From assembly GCF_040214835.1 (NCBI RefSeq), contig NZ_CP157874.1:2298001-2362000 (forward strand): 64,000 bases of DNA. Reading direction: 5' to 3'. This DNA comes from Pseudomonas asiatica. Its GTDB lineage: Bacteria > Pseudomonadota > Gammaproteobacteria > Pseudomonadales > Pseudomonadaceae. The stretch's first letter is position 1. The number at the start of each line of letters is the position of its first letter. Made by a program: the position numbers and the translations under genes. Below are positions 50,850 through 60,584 of the stretch, one piece after another. The notes below the pieces were generated by a model. The model was not told where the DNA came from. It did not search any database and worked only from the letters and a program-made list of their open reading frames with translations.

Positions 50850-53128
50850 TGACTGGTTATCCCGCGCGTACCTGGGGCCTGGCGATGGCGCTGCTTGCTG
50901 CCTTGTCGCAGAGCGCCGCTGCCGCCTCCGTAGCCCCGCTTGCCGAGCCAGCCGTACCCACGGTACCGAACTGGCCGGTTGCGAAAACCTTCGAGCAGCT
51001 CGGGCATGCGTCCGACAGCCTGTTGCTGGGGGTGCGCAACAGCGAGCATATCGAATTCGGCCTGCGGCGCGACCGCCTGGCCACCGACGCCAGCCTGCAG
51101 CTGGACTACACGCCATCGCCCGCACTGTTGCCGAACCTGTCGCACCTGCGCGTGTACCTGAATGACGAACTGATGGGCGTGGTGCCGGTGGAAAAGGATC
51201 AGCTTGGCCAGCGCGTGCGCCGTCAGCTGCCGCTGGACCCGAAGCTGCTCAGCGATTTCAACCGGGTACGCCTGGAGTTCGTCGGGCATTACACCGACAT
51301 CTGCGAAGACCCTGCGCACAGCGGCCTGTGGCTGAACCTGAACCGCAAGAGCCAGGTGCAGCTGCACGAACAGGCCCTGGCCCTGGACAACGACCTGGCG
51401 TACTTCCCGCTGCCGTTCTTTGATGTGCGCGACACCGGCAAGGTAACGCTGCCGGTGGTGTTCAGCGGCGTGCCGAGCCTGGGCGAGCAGCGTGCGGCGG
51501 CGATCCTGGCGTCCTACTTCGGCAGCCAGGCCGGTTGGCGCAAGGCGACCTTCCCGGTGCTGTACGACAGCCTGCCGGCCCGTGGCGACAAACCCACGCC
51601 GAGCATCGTGTTTGCCAGCAACGACCGTCGCCCGGCCTTCCTTGCCGACCTGCAGCAATTCCCGCCGGTCGACGGCCCGGTACTGCAGATGATCGACCAC
51701 CCGGACGACCGCTTCAGCAAGGTGCTGCTGGTGCTGGGCCGCAACGACGATGACCTGGTCAAGGCCGCCTCGGCGCTGGCGGTTGGCAACAACCTGTTCC
51801 GCGGTGCCCGGGTGAAGGTCGAGCAGATGACGGCACTGCAGCCGCGCCAGCCTTACGATGCGCCGAACTGGACACGCACCGACCGCCCGGTGCGCTTCGC
51901 CGAGCTGCTCGATTACCCCGAGCAGTTGCAGGTCAGCGGCCTGCAACCACGGCCGGTGACGCTGGAGCTGAACCTGCCGCCGGACTTGTTCGTCTGGCGC
52001 AACCAGGGCATTCCGCTGCGTACGCTGTACCGCTACACGGCCCCGGCAGTGAGCGACGAATCGCGGTTGAGCATCAGCGTCAACGACCAGTACATCACCA
52101 GCATGCCGCTGGTGGGCAATGACCGGCGCGGCGGTACGCTCGAGGAAATGCGCCTGGCGGTGCTGTCCGGTGACAACAGCGCATTGACCGAGAAGTCGCT
52201 GGTACCGGCGTTGAAGATCGGCGACCGCAACCGCCTGCGCTTCGATTTCAGCTTTGCCAGCACCCTGGGCAGCGCCCAGCGCGACCGCTGCCAGACCTCG
52301 TTGCCGGTGGATGTGCGCGCGGCGATCGACGACAACTCGACCATCGACCTGTCCGGTTACCACCACTACATCGCCATGCCCGACCTGCGCGCATTCGCCC
52401 GCAGCGGCTTCCCGTTCAGCCGCATGGCCGACCTTTCCGAAACGCTGGTCGTCATGCCGGCCAGGCCCACGGCGATGCAGGTGGGCACCTTGCTCGATGC
52501 GGTCGGCGGGTTGGCCGGACAGATCGGCTACCCGGCGCTTGGCCTGCGGCTGGTCGATGACTGGAAGCAGGCCGCAGCGGCCGATGCCGACTTGCTGCTG
52601 CTCGGCAGCCTGCCCGAGGCGCTGGGGGATGCGCCCAACCTTGGCCTGCTGCTCAGTGCCCAGCGGGACTGGCTGCTGCAAGGCCGTAGCACAGGGCTGC
52701 CGGGCAGCCAGCGCTTCGATACCGCGCCGGTGGCCGCGAGCAGCCGAGTGGCAGTCAGCGCGCAGGCGCCGATTGCGGCCATCACCGGGCTGAAGTCGCC
52801 CTTCCATGAGCAGCGCAGCGTCGTAGCCCTGCTGGCCAACAGCGATAGCGACCAAGCGTTGCTGCGCGATGTGCTCGGCGATGTGGGCAAGCTCGATGCG
52901 GTGGCCGGCTCTGTGACGCTGGTGCGCAGCAGCGGCGTCACCAGCCAGTTCGTCGGCGAGCACTACTTTGTAGGCGCGCTGCCGTGGTGGCTGCTGCTGT
53001 GGTTCCACCTGTCCGAACACCCGGTGCTGCTGGCGGCGATCGCGGCCATTTGCGTGGTGCTGTTTGCCTTCCTGTTGTGGCGGGCACTGCGCTGGGCAGG
53101 CAAGCGCCGTCTGGGCGAGGCGGGGTGA
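50846..53128 (+). CDS. bcsB: Cellulose synthase periplasmic subunit BcsB
   Basis: A 760-residue periplasmic protein with an N-terminal signal peptide (to about residue 27) and one C-terminal membrane anchor (WWLLLWFHLSEHPVLLAAIA onwards). Carbohydrate-binding and flavodoxin-like segments alternate, as in BcsB. It guides the growing glucan through the periplasm and is essential for BcsA activity. ATG codons at 50846 and 50849 are both possible; the first overlaps the bcsA stop. Confidence 0.93.
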   Translation: MMTGYPARTWGLAMALLAALSQSAAAASVAPLAEPAVPTVPNWPVAKTFEQLGHASDSLLLGVRNSEHIEFGLRRDRLATDASLQLDYTPSPALLPNLSHLRVYLNDELMGVVPVEKDQLGQRVRRQLPLDPKLLSDFNRVRLEFVGHYTDICEDPAHSGLWLNLNRKSQVQLHEQALALDNDLAYFPLPFFDVRDTGKVTLPVVFSGVPSLGEQRAAAILASYFGSQAGWRKATFPVLYDSLPARGDKPTPSIVFASNDRRPAFLADLQQFPPVDGPVLQMIDHPDDRFSKVLLVLGRNDDDLVKAASALAVGNNLFRGARVKVEQMTALQPRQPYDAPNWTRTDRPVRFAELLDYPEQLQVSGLQPRPVTLELNLPPDLFVWRNQGIPLRTLYRYTAPAVSDESRLSISVNDQYITSMPLVGNDRRGGTLEEMRLAVLSGDNSALTEKSLVPALKIGDRNRLRFDFSFASTLGSAQRDRCQTSLPVDVRAAIDDNSTIDLSGYHHYIAMPDLRAFARSGFPFSRMADLSETLVVMPARPTAMQVGTLLDAVGGLAGQIGYPALGLRLVDDWKQAAAADADLLLLGSLPEALGDAPNLGLLLSAQRDWLLQGRSTGLPGSQRFDTAPVAASSRVAVSAQAPIAAITGLKSPFHEQRSVVALLANSDSDQALLRDVLGDVGKLDAVAGSVTLVRSSGVTSQFVGEHYFVGALPWWLLLWFHLSEHPVLLAAIAAICVVLFAFLLWRALRWAGKRRLGEAG

Positions 53129-54243
53129 TGATGCGTCAGTTGCTGGTGGGGCTGGTCGCCTTGGGCCTGCCCGTCGTCACGAGTGCCGCACCGGCTTGCA
53201 AATGGCCGGCCTGGGACCGCTTCAAGGCCGAACTGGTGAGTGTCGACGGTCGGGTCATCGACCCGAGCGACGAGCGCCTGATCACCACCTCGGAAGGGCA
53301 GAGCTACGCGCTGTTCTTCGCCCTGGTGGGCAATGACCGGCAAGCCTTCGCGCAGTTGCTGCGCTGGACCGGCAACAACCTGGCGGAGGGCGACCTGGCC
53401 CGGCATCTGCCCGCCTGGCTGTGGGGCCGTAACGGCCAGCAGCAGTGGCAGGTGCTGGATGCCAACAACGCCAGCGATGCCGACCTGTGGATTGCCTACA
53501 GCCTGCTGGAAGCCGGGCGGCTGTGGGACGAGCCGGCCTACACGCAGCTGGGCCAGCGCCTGCTGTGGCGTATCGCCGCGCAGACCGTGCGCAAGCTGCC
53601 GGGCCTGGGGGTGATGCTGCTGCCGGGGGACTACGGCTTCGAAGATGCTCGCGGCGCCCGCTTGAACCCCAGCTATTTGCCGCCGCAGTTGTTCGATCGC
53701 TTCAGCCTGGTCGACCCGTTGTGGGGCGAGCTGGCGGCCAACACGCGGCGTTTGTGGCTGGCTTCGTCGCCAAAGGGCTTTGCTCCGGACTGGCTGCTGT
53801 GGACGCCAGCCGGTGAACTGGCAGCGGACCCGCAACATGGCAGTGAAGGTGACTACGACGCCATCCGCGTCTACCTGTGGGTCGGCATGCTGGCCAAGGA
53901 CGCGGCGCAGCGTGCCGAACTGGTGGCCCACTATGCCCCGATGGCGGCATTGACCACGCGCCAGGGGTTGCCGCCAGAGCATGTGGATGCGCAAAGCGGT
54001 ATTGCCAGTGGCCATGGCCCGGCGGGTTTCTCTGCGGCGTTGCTGCCGTTGCTGGCAGCATCGCCGGAGCACGTCGCGGGCCTGGCGGCCCAGCGTCAGC
54101 GCCTGCGCGAGCAGCCAGTCGAAGCCAAGGCCTATTACAGCCAGGTGCTGGCGCTGTTTGGCCAGGGCTGGGACCAAGGCCGTTACCGTTTTGACCCGCA
54201 CGGCCGCCTGTTGCCGGCCTGGAGCGCGCCATGCAGCGAATGA
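53128..54243 (+). CDS. bcsZ: Cellulase BcsZ (glycoside hydrolase family 8)
   Basis: A 371-residue periplasmic endo-beta-1,4-glucanase. A signal peptide ends near SAA; the general acid Glu is at about 56 (TTSEGQSYALFF) and the catalytic-site Asp lies in NNASDADLWIAYSL near 115. BcsZ trims cellulose in the periplasm and is needed for normal export. The ATG at 53128 shares one base with the bcsB stop (TGATG). The upstream in-frame extension lies inside bcsB and is not used. Confidence 0.93.
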   Translation: MMRQLLVGLVALGLPVVTSAAPACKWPAWDRFKAELVSVDGRVIDPSDERLITTSEGQSYALFFALVGNDRQAFAQLLRWTGNNLAEGDLARHLPAWLWGRNGQQQWQVLDANNASDADLWIAYSLLEAGRLWDEPAYTQLGQRLLWRIAAQTVRKLPGLGVMLLPGDYGFEDARGARLNPSYLPPQLFDRFSLVDPLWGELAANTRRLWLASSPKGFAPDWLLWTPAGELAADPQHGSEGDYDAIRVYLWVGMLAKDAAQRAELVAHYAPMAALTTRQGLPPEHVDAQSGIASGHGPAGFSAALLPLLAASPEHVAGLAAQRQRLREQPVEAKAYYSQVLALFGQGWDQGRYRFDPHGRLLPAWSAPCSE

Positions 54244-57200
54244 TCGGTGTGCTGATGCTGGCGGCAGTGACCTGCCAGGCCACGGCACAACCCAAGGATG
54301 CCGGCGAACAGCGCCAATGGCTGCTGGACCAGGTGCGTCGCGGCGAGGCGCTGCATCGTGACGACCTGGTGCGCGATGCACTGGGGCGGCTGCAATTGCT
54401 CGAGCCGCGCAACCCGGATGTGTTGCTGGCGGCCCTGAGCCTGGCATTGCGCGAAAAGAACAACACCGAAGCCGAGCAGTTGAGTGCGCGGATCAATGCC
54501 ATCGCGCCTGGCAGCTTGCAGGCACGCCAGGCCAGGCGCCTGCTCGAGCTGCAGCAGCCGGAGCGCGTGCGGCAATTGCAGCAGGCCCGCTTGCTGGCGG
54601 TCACCGGGCGCAATGAAGAGGCGCTGGCGGCCTATGAGCAGTTGTTCGCTGGTGAACCGCCAAACCTGGAATTGGCCCTGGACTACTGGCGCGTGCGCGG
54701 CAACCTCCCAGGCCAGCGCCCAGAAGCGATCAGGCAGCTGCAGCAACTGGACCAGCAGTACCCGGGCAGTGCCGGGCTGCGCCAGACCTTGGCCGGTTGG
54801 CTGTTCGCCGAAAATCGCGACCGCGAAGCCTTGGCCTTGCTCAACCAGCTGTCGCGCGACCCTGGCGCACGGGATGCCGCTGCCCAGCGGGAGTTCGACT
54901 ACCTGTCCGGGCAAGCGGTGAGCGCCGCCAGCGCGGCGGCCTGGCAAGCGTTTCTCCAGCGTTACCCGGCCTCACCGTTGCAGGCGCAGGCCAGCGAGAC
55001 CCTGCAACAGCAGCGCAAACTGCTGGCCGACCCGTCCTGGCAGGCTGGCCAGCGGGGCTTGGCATTGCTCGACAAGGGCCGCAACGCTGAAGCCGAAGCA
55101 CAACTGCGCCGGGCGCTGCGCCAGTATCCGGATGATGCCAGCCTGCAGGGTGCACTGGGCTATGCGCTGATGCGCCAGAGCCGCTACGAAGACGCCAATG
55201 CGGCGTTCCGGGCGGCAAGTGCCAAGGAACAGGACACCTACTGGATCGGCCAGTGGAAGGACCTGGAGTCGTCCAGCCAGTATTGGGCCCTGCTCAGCAA
55301 AGGCGAGCGGGCACTGCAGGCGAAAGACCTGCGCGCTGCCCGTGCCATCTACCAGCAGGCACGCCAGCAGCGCCCGAAGGAGGAATACGCCTTGCTGGGC
55401 CTGGCGGATGTCTCGCTGGCCGAGGGCGATACAGCCGCCGCCGAGCGGCAATTCCTGCAGGTTCGGCGCATGGCACCGGATAACGAAAGTGCCGTGCGCG
55501 GCCTGGTGCGTGTGTACCAGGCGCAATCGCCCGACAAGGCGCGGGCGTACCTCGACAGCCTGTCGCCTCGGCAGCAAGCGCAGTTCGCCAGCCTGCGCCG
55601 CAGCCTGGAACTCGCACGCCTGCGCCAGCAAGGTGACCAGGCCATGCAGCGTGAGGACTGGGCGGCGGCCAGCCAGGCGCTGGGCCAGGCCACGGCCTTG
55701 GCCCCCGATGAGCCCTGGCTGGTCTACCAGCTGGCCAGCAGCCTGCGCCACCTGGGGCGCACCGCCGAAGCCGACGCGGCATTCGCCAGCATCGTGCAGC
55801 GCCAGCCGGGCGACCCATCTACCCGCTATGCCCATGGCCTGTTCCTGGAGTCCAGCGACCGCGATGCGCTGGCCCTGGACAGCCTGGGCGCGGTGCCGCA
55901 GGGGGCCTGGAGCGCGGACATGCATGCACTGGAGCAGCGTATCCGCCGCCGCATGACCCTGGCCTCGGCGCAGCAGCTGCAGGCGCAAGGCCGCACGGCT
56001 GAAGCGACCCGCCTGCTCGAGGCCAGCCTGGCGCGTGGCGAAGGCAGCACCGACGACCTGATGCTGCTGGCTGACTGGGCGGCGGCCAATGGTGAGCCTG
56101 GCAAGGCGCGCGGTTATTACCAGCGCGTGCTTGTCGTGCAGCCTGGGCAACCCCAGGCACGCCTTGGCGTGATCGAAAGCGCGGTGGCCGAAGGCAACCT
56201 GGCACAGGCCCGGCACATGCTGGCTGTGCAGGTACCGCAACTGGCTGCCGATGACAGCAACGCCAAGCGGCGCCTGGCGGCTGTCTGGGTCGCCTTGGGC
56301 GAACACGACCAGGCGGCCAGAATGCTCGACCAGATCGCAGCGCAGCAGCCTCGCCCCGACCCCTTGTTGCGGCGCGACGCTGCCCGCCTGGTGGCGCAGG
56401 ATGACCCGCAACGGGCGCTGGACCTTTACGCCGCAGCGATGGCCGATGCGCAGTTGCTCGAGCGTGCTGCCGTGTCGCCACGGGATGACCGCGCACTGAC
56501 GCTGGCCAGCCGTGAGCAGGATGACGACGACTGGCTGGCACGCAGCCTGCGCAGCGACGTCGATGCGCTGTATCGCCAGCGCAATACCCATGTGACGTTG
56601 ATGCACGACTACGGTTGGCGCGAGGACGACGGCACGCCGGGCACGTCCGAACTGAGTACCCAGTCGACCCTGCTGCATGTCGATACCCCTTGGCAGGACG
56701 GCACCGCCTTTGCGCGGCTGGAGCGCATCGGCATGGATGCGGGGTCGTTCGAGCAGAACGACCAGGGGCGCTATACCCCGGATTTCGGCAGTTGCCAGTT
56801 TGTTGGCAGCACCGCTGACGGGAGGTCGCTCCCCGCGTGTGACGGCGGTTCGCAAACGGCGGACGGCAGCGTGCTGGCGCTGGGCTGGCAGGGCAGCCGC
56901 TGGGCCTTTGACCTGGGCACTACCCAGGGCTACGCGATCAACAACTGGCTGGGTGGCGCCACGGTCAACGGTGACCTTGGCCAGCTTGGCTGGTCGCTGA
57001 CCGCTTCGCGGCGGCCGATGAGCAACTCGCTGTTATCGTTTGCCGGGGCACGTGACCCGCGCACGGGCGTGCGCTGGGGCGGGGTCACGGCCAATGGCGC
57101 CACACTCGGCCTGAGCTGGGACCAGGGCGGTGACAACGGCGTCTGGGCCAGCCTCGGGCACCACTGGCTGTATGGCGAAAACGTCGCCGACAACCAGCGC

Positions 57201-57749
57201 ACCCGGGCTATGGCCGGCTGGTACCACCGCGTGGTGGAAAAAGCCGATGAGCGTGTGCGCGTGGGCCTTACGCTGATGCACTGGCGTCACGACAAGGACC
57301 TGGGCGGCTACAGCCTGGGGCAGGGCGGCTACTACAGCCCGCAGCGCTACACATCGGTTGGCGTACCGGTCAGTTATGCCTGGCGCAACTACGACTGGTC
57401 GGTGCTGCTGGAAGGCTCTGTCAGTTGGTCCCAGGCCCACAGCGGTCGCAGCCGCCTGTACCCGGACGCGCACGTCAACCGCAAGGTGCTGGCACAGTAT
57501 GACGTTGGCTCCAACATCGACGCCATGAACGACGCCAGCGACAGCAGCGGGCTGGGCTACCGACTGCGCGGGCTGTTCGAGCGGCGCCTGAGCGACCAGT
57601 GGGTGTTGGGCGGCGGCTTCGACTGGCAGCACAGCGATGACTATGCGCCTAGCCATGGCATGCTCTACCTGCGCTACCTGTTCGAGCCGTGGCGAGGCAA
57701 CCTGGCGCTGCCGGTGACGCCGCTGGAGCCCTATAGCGAGTGGCGTTGA
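54231..57749 (+). CDS. bcsC: Cellulose synthase outer-membrane export protein BcsC
   Basis: A 1172-residue protein: signal peptide (to about residue 19), a long TPR solenoid to about residue 760, then a C-terminal outer-membrane barrel of about 340 residues ending in RYLFEPWRGNLALPVTPLEP. It forms the outer-membrane channel for cellulose, while the TPR region links to the periplasmic parts. The start overlaps bcsZ by 13 nt. It is the last gene of the operon; the LysR gene that follows is convergent. Confidence 0.93.
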   Translation: MQRMIGVLMLAAVTCQATAQPKDAGEQRQWLLDQVRRGEALHRDDLVRDALGRLQLLEPRNPDVLLAALSLALREKNNTEAEQLSARINAIAPGSLQARQARRLLELQQPERVRQLQQARLLAVTGRNEEALAAYEQLFAGEPPNLELALDYWRVRGNLPGQRPEAIRQLQQLDQQYPGSAGLRQTLAGWLFAENRDREALALLNQLSRDPGARDAAAQREFDYLSGQAVSAASAAAWQAFLQRYPASPLQAQASETLQQQRKLLADPSWQAGQRGLALLDKGRNAEAEAQLRRALRQYPDDASLQGALGYALMRQSRYEDANAAFRAASAKEQDTYWIGQWKDLESSSQYWALLSKGERALQAKDLRAARAIYQQARQQRPKEEYALLGLADVSLAEGDTAAAERQFLQVRRMAPDNESAVRGLVRVYQAQSPDKARAYLDSLSPRQQAQFASLRRSLELARLRQQGDQAMQREDWAAASQALGQATALAPDEPWLVYQLASSLRHLGRTAEADAAFASIVQRQPGDPSTRYAHGLFLESSDRDALALDSLGAVPQGAWSADMHALEQRIRRRMTLASAQQLQAQGRTAEATRLLEASLARGEGSTDDLMLLADWAAANGEPGKARGYYQRVLVVQPGQPQARLGVIESAVAEGNLAQARHMLAVQVPQLAADDSNAKRRLAAVWVALGEHDQAARMLDQIAAQQPRPDPLLRRDAARLVAQDDPQRALDLYAAAMADAQLLERAAVSPRDDRALTLASREQDDDDWLARSLRSDVDALYRQRNTHVTLMHDYGWREDDGTPGTSELSTQSTLLHVDTPWQDGTAFARLERIGMDAGSFEQNDQGRYTPDFGSCQFVGSTADGRSLPACDGGSQTADGSVLALGWQGSRWAFDLGTTQGYAINNWLGGATVNGDLGQLGWSLTASRRPMSNSLLSFAGARDPRTGVRWGGVTANGATLGLSWDQGGDNGVWASLGHHWLYGENVADNQRTRAMAGWYHRVVEKADERVRVGLTLMHWRHDKDLGGYSLGQGGYYSPQRYTSVGVPVSYAWRNYDWSVLLEGSVSWSQAHSGRSRLYPDAHVNRKVLAQYDVGSNIDAMNDASDSSGLGYRLRGLFERRLSDQWVLGGGFDWQHSDDYAPSHGMLYLRYLFEPWRGNLALPVTPLEPYSEWR

Positions 57750-57809
57750 TTCCGAATGCAGACGCTGTGTGCGGATTTACCCGTGAAGAGTCGGGCCTGC
57801 AGGGAACGG

Positions 57810-58727
57810 TCAGCGCCGTGCCGACAACTGCTGCGGTGCCAAAAAAGCATCATGGAAGTAATTGCGCACAGCCTGCATCGCCGGGCTGAACGCCCGTTCC
57901 CGGTGCCAGGCTAACCCGACGCTCATCGGTGTCACCGGGTCGCTGATGGTCACCGTCTCGATTCGCTTGCCCTCCAGCGACCAGGGCCGGTGCACCAGGT
58001 CCGACAGGATCGCCACACCGCTGCCATTGGCGACCATGCTGCGCACGGCCTCCACCGAACTGGTCCGCACCCGCACTTGCGGCCGCTGCCCGGCCTGTTC
58101 CCAATAGCGCATGGCGCTTTGCTCGGCCTCATCCACGGTCAGCAGGATGAACGGCTCGCAGGCCACATCGGCCAGGCTTACCGCCGAGCGCTCGCACAGC
58201 GGATGGTGGCCGGGCAGCCACAGGCGGCGCTCGGAGTTGAACAGGGTTTCCGAGACGATGTCCGGGTGGGTGAGGTTGGCGGTGAGCACCACTGCCATGT
58301 CGAAACGCCCCTCCAGCAAGCCTTGTTCGATGGCGCTGCGCTCCTGCTCGTACAGCTCCAGGGTCACGTCCGGGTGCCAGTGCTCCAGCCGCTGCAGGTG
58401 ATGCGGCAGGAAGTAGCCGATCACCGTATAACTTGCCGCCAGGCGCAGCAGGCCACTGGCGCGCACGTCCGGCAGCGGGCTGTTCAGCGCATCGTCCACG
58501 CTGCGCAGGATCACGTAGGCGCGGTTCAGGAAGTGCCGGCCGGCCTCGGTCAGGCTCATGCCCTGGGCCGAGCGCTGGAACAGCAGCACGCCAAGCATCG
58601 CCTCCAGCTCCTTGATCGCCGTGGTGACTGCAGACTGGGAAATGTTCAAGTGGATTGCCGCCTGGGAAATCTGGCCGATCTCGGCGGTGGCGACGAAATA
58701 GCGGACCTGGCGCAGGGTCAGTGACAC
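57810..58727 (-). CDS. LysR family transcriptional regulator
   Basis: A 305-residue LysR regulator. The winged helix is LTLRQVRYFVATAEIGQISQ then AAIHLNISQSAVTTAIKELE, and a periplasmic-binding-like effector domain follows. The start at GTG 58727 is chosen because GGGAG lies 6 nt upstream and the protein then starts at the usual LysR position; GTG 58763 gives 12 more residues. It is divergent from pxpABC, with inverted repeats in the gap, so it probably controls those genes. The effector may be 5-oxoproline or a related amide. Confidence 0.87.
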   Translation of the reverse strand: MSLTLRQVRYFVATAEIGQISQAAIHLNISQSAVTTAIKELEAMLGVLLFQRSAQGMSLTEAGRHFLNRAYVILRSVDDALNSPLPDVRASGLLRLAASYTVIGYFLPHHLQRLEHWHPDVTLELYEQERSAIEQGLLEGRFDMAVVLTANLTHPDIVSETLFNSERRLWLPGHHPLCERSAVSLADVACEPFILLTVDEAEQSAMRYWEQAGQRPQVRVRTSSVEAVRSMVANGSGVAILSDLVHRPWSLEGKRIETVTISDPVTPMSVGLAWHRERAFSPAMQAVRNYFHDAFLAPQQLSARR

Positions 58728-58744
58728 AGTAGGCTCCCGGGGTA

Positions 58745-58780
58745 TCTGATTTTCAGAAGACACCCTATCTGTTTATAGAT
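58745..58780. promoter_or_regulatory. Candidate LysR binding sites between lysR and pxpA
   Basis: Two inverted repeats: TCTGA-TTT-TCAGA (58745-58757) and ATCT-N6-AGAT (58767-58780). They are in the divergent promoter and fit the T-N11-A-style layout of LysR sites. Confidence 0.5.
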
Positions 58781-58847
58781 CTTCCCAAGGGGGTGCGGAG
58801 AATCTAACGTGGCTTGCATGCAGTCACAAGCGCCAGGAGAGACAGTC

Positions 58848-59606
58848 ATGCAGGTGGTGGATTTCAACTCGGACATGGGTGAGGGCTTTGGCCCGTGGAC
58901 CATTGGCGACGGCGTCGACAACGAGCTGATGGGCTACATCAGCACGGCCAACATCGCCACCGGCTTCCATGCCGGTGACCCCGGCACCATGCGCCGTACC
59001 GTCGAGCGGGCCAAGGCCCTGGGCGTCGCAGTGGGGGCGCACCCTGGGTTCCGTGACCTGGTCGGCTTCGGTCGCCGACACATCAATGCCCCGGCCCAGG
59101 AACTGGTCGACGACATGCTCTACCAGCTCGGCGCCCTGCGTGAAATTGCCCGCGCCCAGGGCGTGCGCCTGCAGCACATCAAGCCGCACGGTGCGCTGTA
59201 CATGCATCTGGCACGTGACGAAGAAGCTGCACGGCTGCTGGTGGAAAACCTGCGGGTGATCGAGCCGGAGCTGCTGCTGTACTGCATGCCGGGTTCGGTG
59301 ATCTGCCGCATTGCCCAGGAGCTTGGCCAGCCGGTAGTTCGCGAGTTCTACGCCGACCGCGAGTACGACCTGAGCGGGTCGATCGTGTTCACCCGCAACG
59401 TGCGGGGCCATGAGCCCGGGGCGGTCGCCGAACGGGTGTTGCGGGCTTGTCAGCAAGGCGTGGTGCGCACGGTCGAGGGGCAGGACCTGGCCATCGAATT
59501 CGATTCCATCTGCTTGCACAGTGATACCCCGGGGGCGCTCGACCTGGTCGAGGCCACGCGCCAGGCGCTGGACGCTGCCGGTATCGTGGTGCGCGCGCCA
59601 CGCTGA
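58848..59606 (+). CDS. pxpA: 5-oxoprolinase subunit PxpA (LamB/YcsF family)
   Basis: A 252-residue protein. It begins [13 protein letters not shown], the family hallmark, with metal-site residues in [15 protein letters not shown] and [14 protein letters not shown]. PxpA works with PxpB and PxpC to open 5-oxoproline (pyroglutamate) to glutamate using ATP. The ATG at 58848 follows AGGAGA; the frame from 58809 is longer but lacks family sequence. It is the first gene of a three-gene unit. Confidence 0.87.
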   Translation: MQVVDFNSDMGEGFGPWTIGDGVDNELMGYISTANIATGFHAGDPGTMRRTVERAKALGVAVGAHPGFRDLVGFGRRHINAPAQELVDDMLYQLGALREIARAQGVRLQHIKPHGALYMHLARDEEAARLLVENLRVIEPELLLYCMPGSVICRIAQELGQPVVREFYADREYDLSGSIVFTRNVRGHEPGAVAERVLRACQQGVVRTVEGQDLAIEFDSICLHSDTPGALDLVEATRQALDAAGIVVRAPR

Positions 59607-59696
59607 ATCCGTGGGGCATCCGGCAGGTATACGTCGGAGCCCGTGCAATTTGCTTTCGCCTGCCTTTCTATAAAGATTCCAAGAAAAGGAACAGTC

Positions 59697-60584
59697 ATGG
59701 CCGAACCGCTTGCTACAACCCCGATCCGCTACAGCTTTGGCGCTGACGAGCACCTGTTTGCCGAAGTCAGCGAGAGCATGTCGCTGGAGGCTTTTTTCAA
59801 GGGCATGGCCGTCACCCGTGCGGTGGAGCGGCTGGCCCTGGATGGCGTGCTGGATGTGTGCCTGGCCAACGCCTCGTTCCAGATCCGCTTCGACCCGGAC
59901 CGTATCGCGCCGCAGGCACTGCTGGAGGCGGTGCGCGGCGCCGAAGCGCAGGCAGTGGCCGAGCGCTCGTTGCAGACGAGGATCATCGAGATTCCAGTGC
60001 TGTACAACGACCCTTGGACCCATGAAACGCTGATGCGTTTTCGTGACCGCCACCAGGACCCGGGCAGCACCGACCTGGAGTATGCCGCGCGGATCAACGG
60101 CCTGGCCGATGTCGAGGCGTTCATTGCCGCGCACAGCGGCGCGCCGTGGTTCGTGTCGATGGTCGGGTTCGTTGCCGGCCTGCCGTTCATGTTCCAGATG
60201 GTCGAGCGCGAGCGGCAACTGCAGGTGCCCAAGTACCTGCGCCCGCGTACGGACACCCCCAAACTCACCCTTGGCCATGGCGGCTGCTTCGGCTGCATCT
60301 ATTCGGTGCGCGGGGCAGGCGGCTACCAGATGTTCGGCGTCACCCCGGCGCCGATCTATGACCCGCAGCAGACACTGAACTACCTGAAGGAGCACATGGT
60401 GTTCTTCCGCCCGGGAGACATCGTGCAGTTCAAGCCCATCGACCGCCGCACCTACGACCATGCGGTGGCGGATGTCGAAGAAGGCCGCTTCGACCTGCGC
60501 ATTCGCCCGGTGGAGTTCTCCCTGGACGCGTTCCTCGCCGACCCGGTCGGCTATCCACGGACCCTGCAGGAGGTGCTGGCATGA
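59697..60584 (+). CDS. pxpB: 5-oxoprolinase subunit PxpB / carboxyltransferase-domain protein
   Basis: A 295-residue KipI/AHS1-family protein (allophanate hydrolase subunit 1-like). Seen blocks are FVAGLPFMFQMVER and a Cys-rich LGHGGCFGCIYSV. It is longer than E. coli PxpB (about 218 residues) by an N-terminal part. The ATG at 59697 follows AAGGAAC; the longer frame from 59643 is ignored. It overlaps pxpC by 4 nt (ATGA). The extra length leaves room for a related acyl-urea activity. Confidence 0.8.
   Translation: MAEPLATTPIRYSFGADEHLFAEVSESMSLEAFFKGMAVTRAVERLALDGVLDVCLANASFQIRFDPDRIAPQALLEAVRGAEAQAVAERSLQTRIIEIPVLYNDPWTHETLMRFRDRHQDPGSTDLEYAARINGLADVEAFIAAHSGAPWFVSMVGFVAGLPFMFQMVERERQLQVPKYLRPRTDTPKLTLGHGGCFGCIYSVRGAGGYQMFGVTPAPIYDPQQTLNYLKEHMVFFRPGDIVQFKPIDRRTYDHAVADVEEGRFDLRIRPVEFSLDAFLADPVGYPRTLQEVLA

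Noticed and set aside
50789..53020. 743-codon minus-strand frame opposite bcsB
   Set aside because: An antisense shadow of bcsB with repetitive Gln/His/Arg content.
57750..57809. Terminator between the convergent bcsC and LysR genes
   Set aside because: No convincing stem with a T-run was found in this 60-nt gap.
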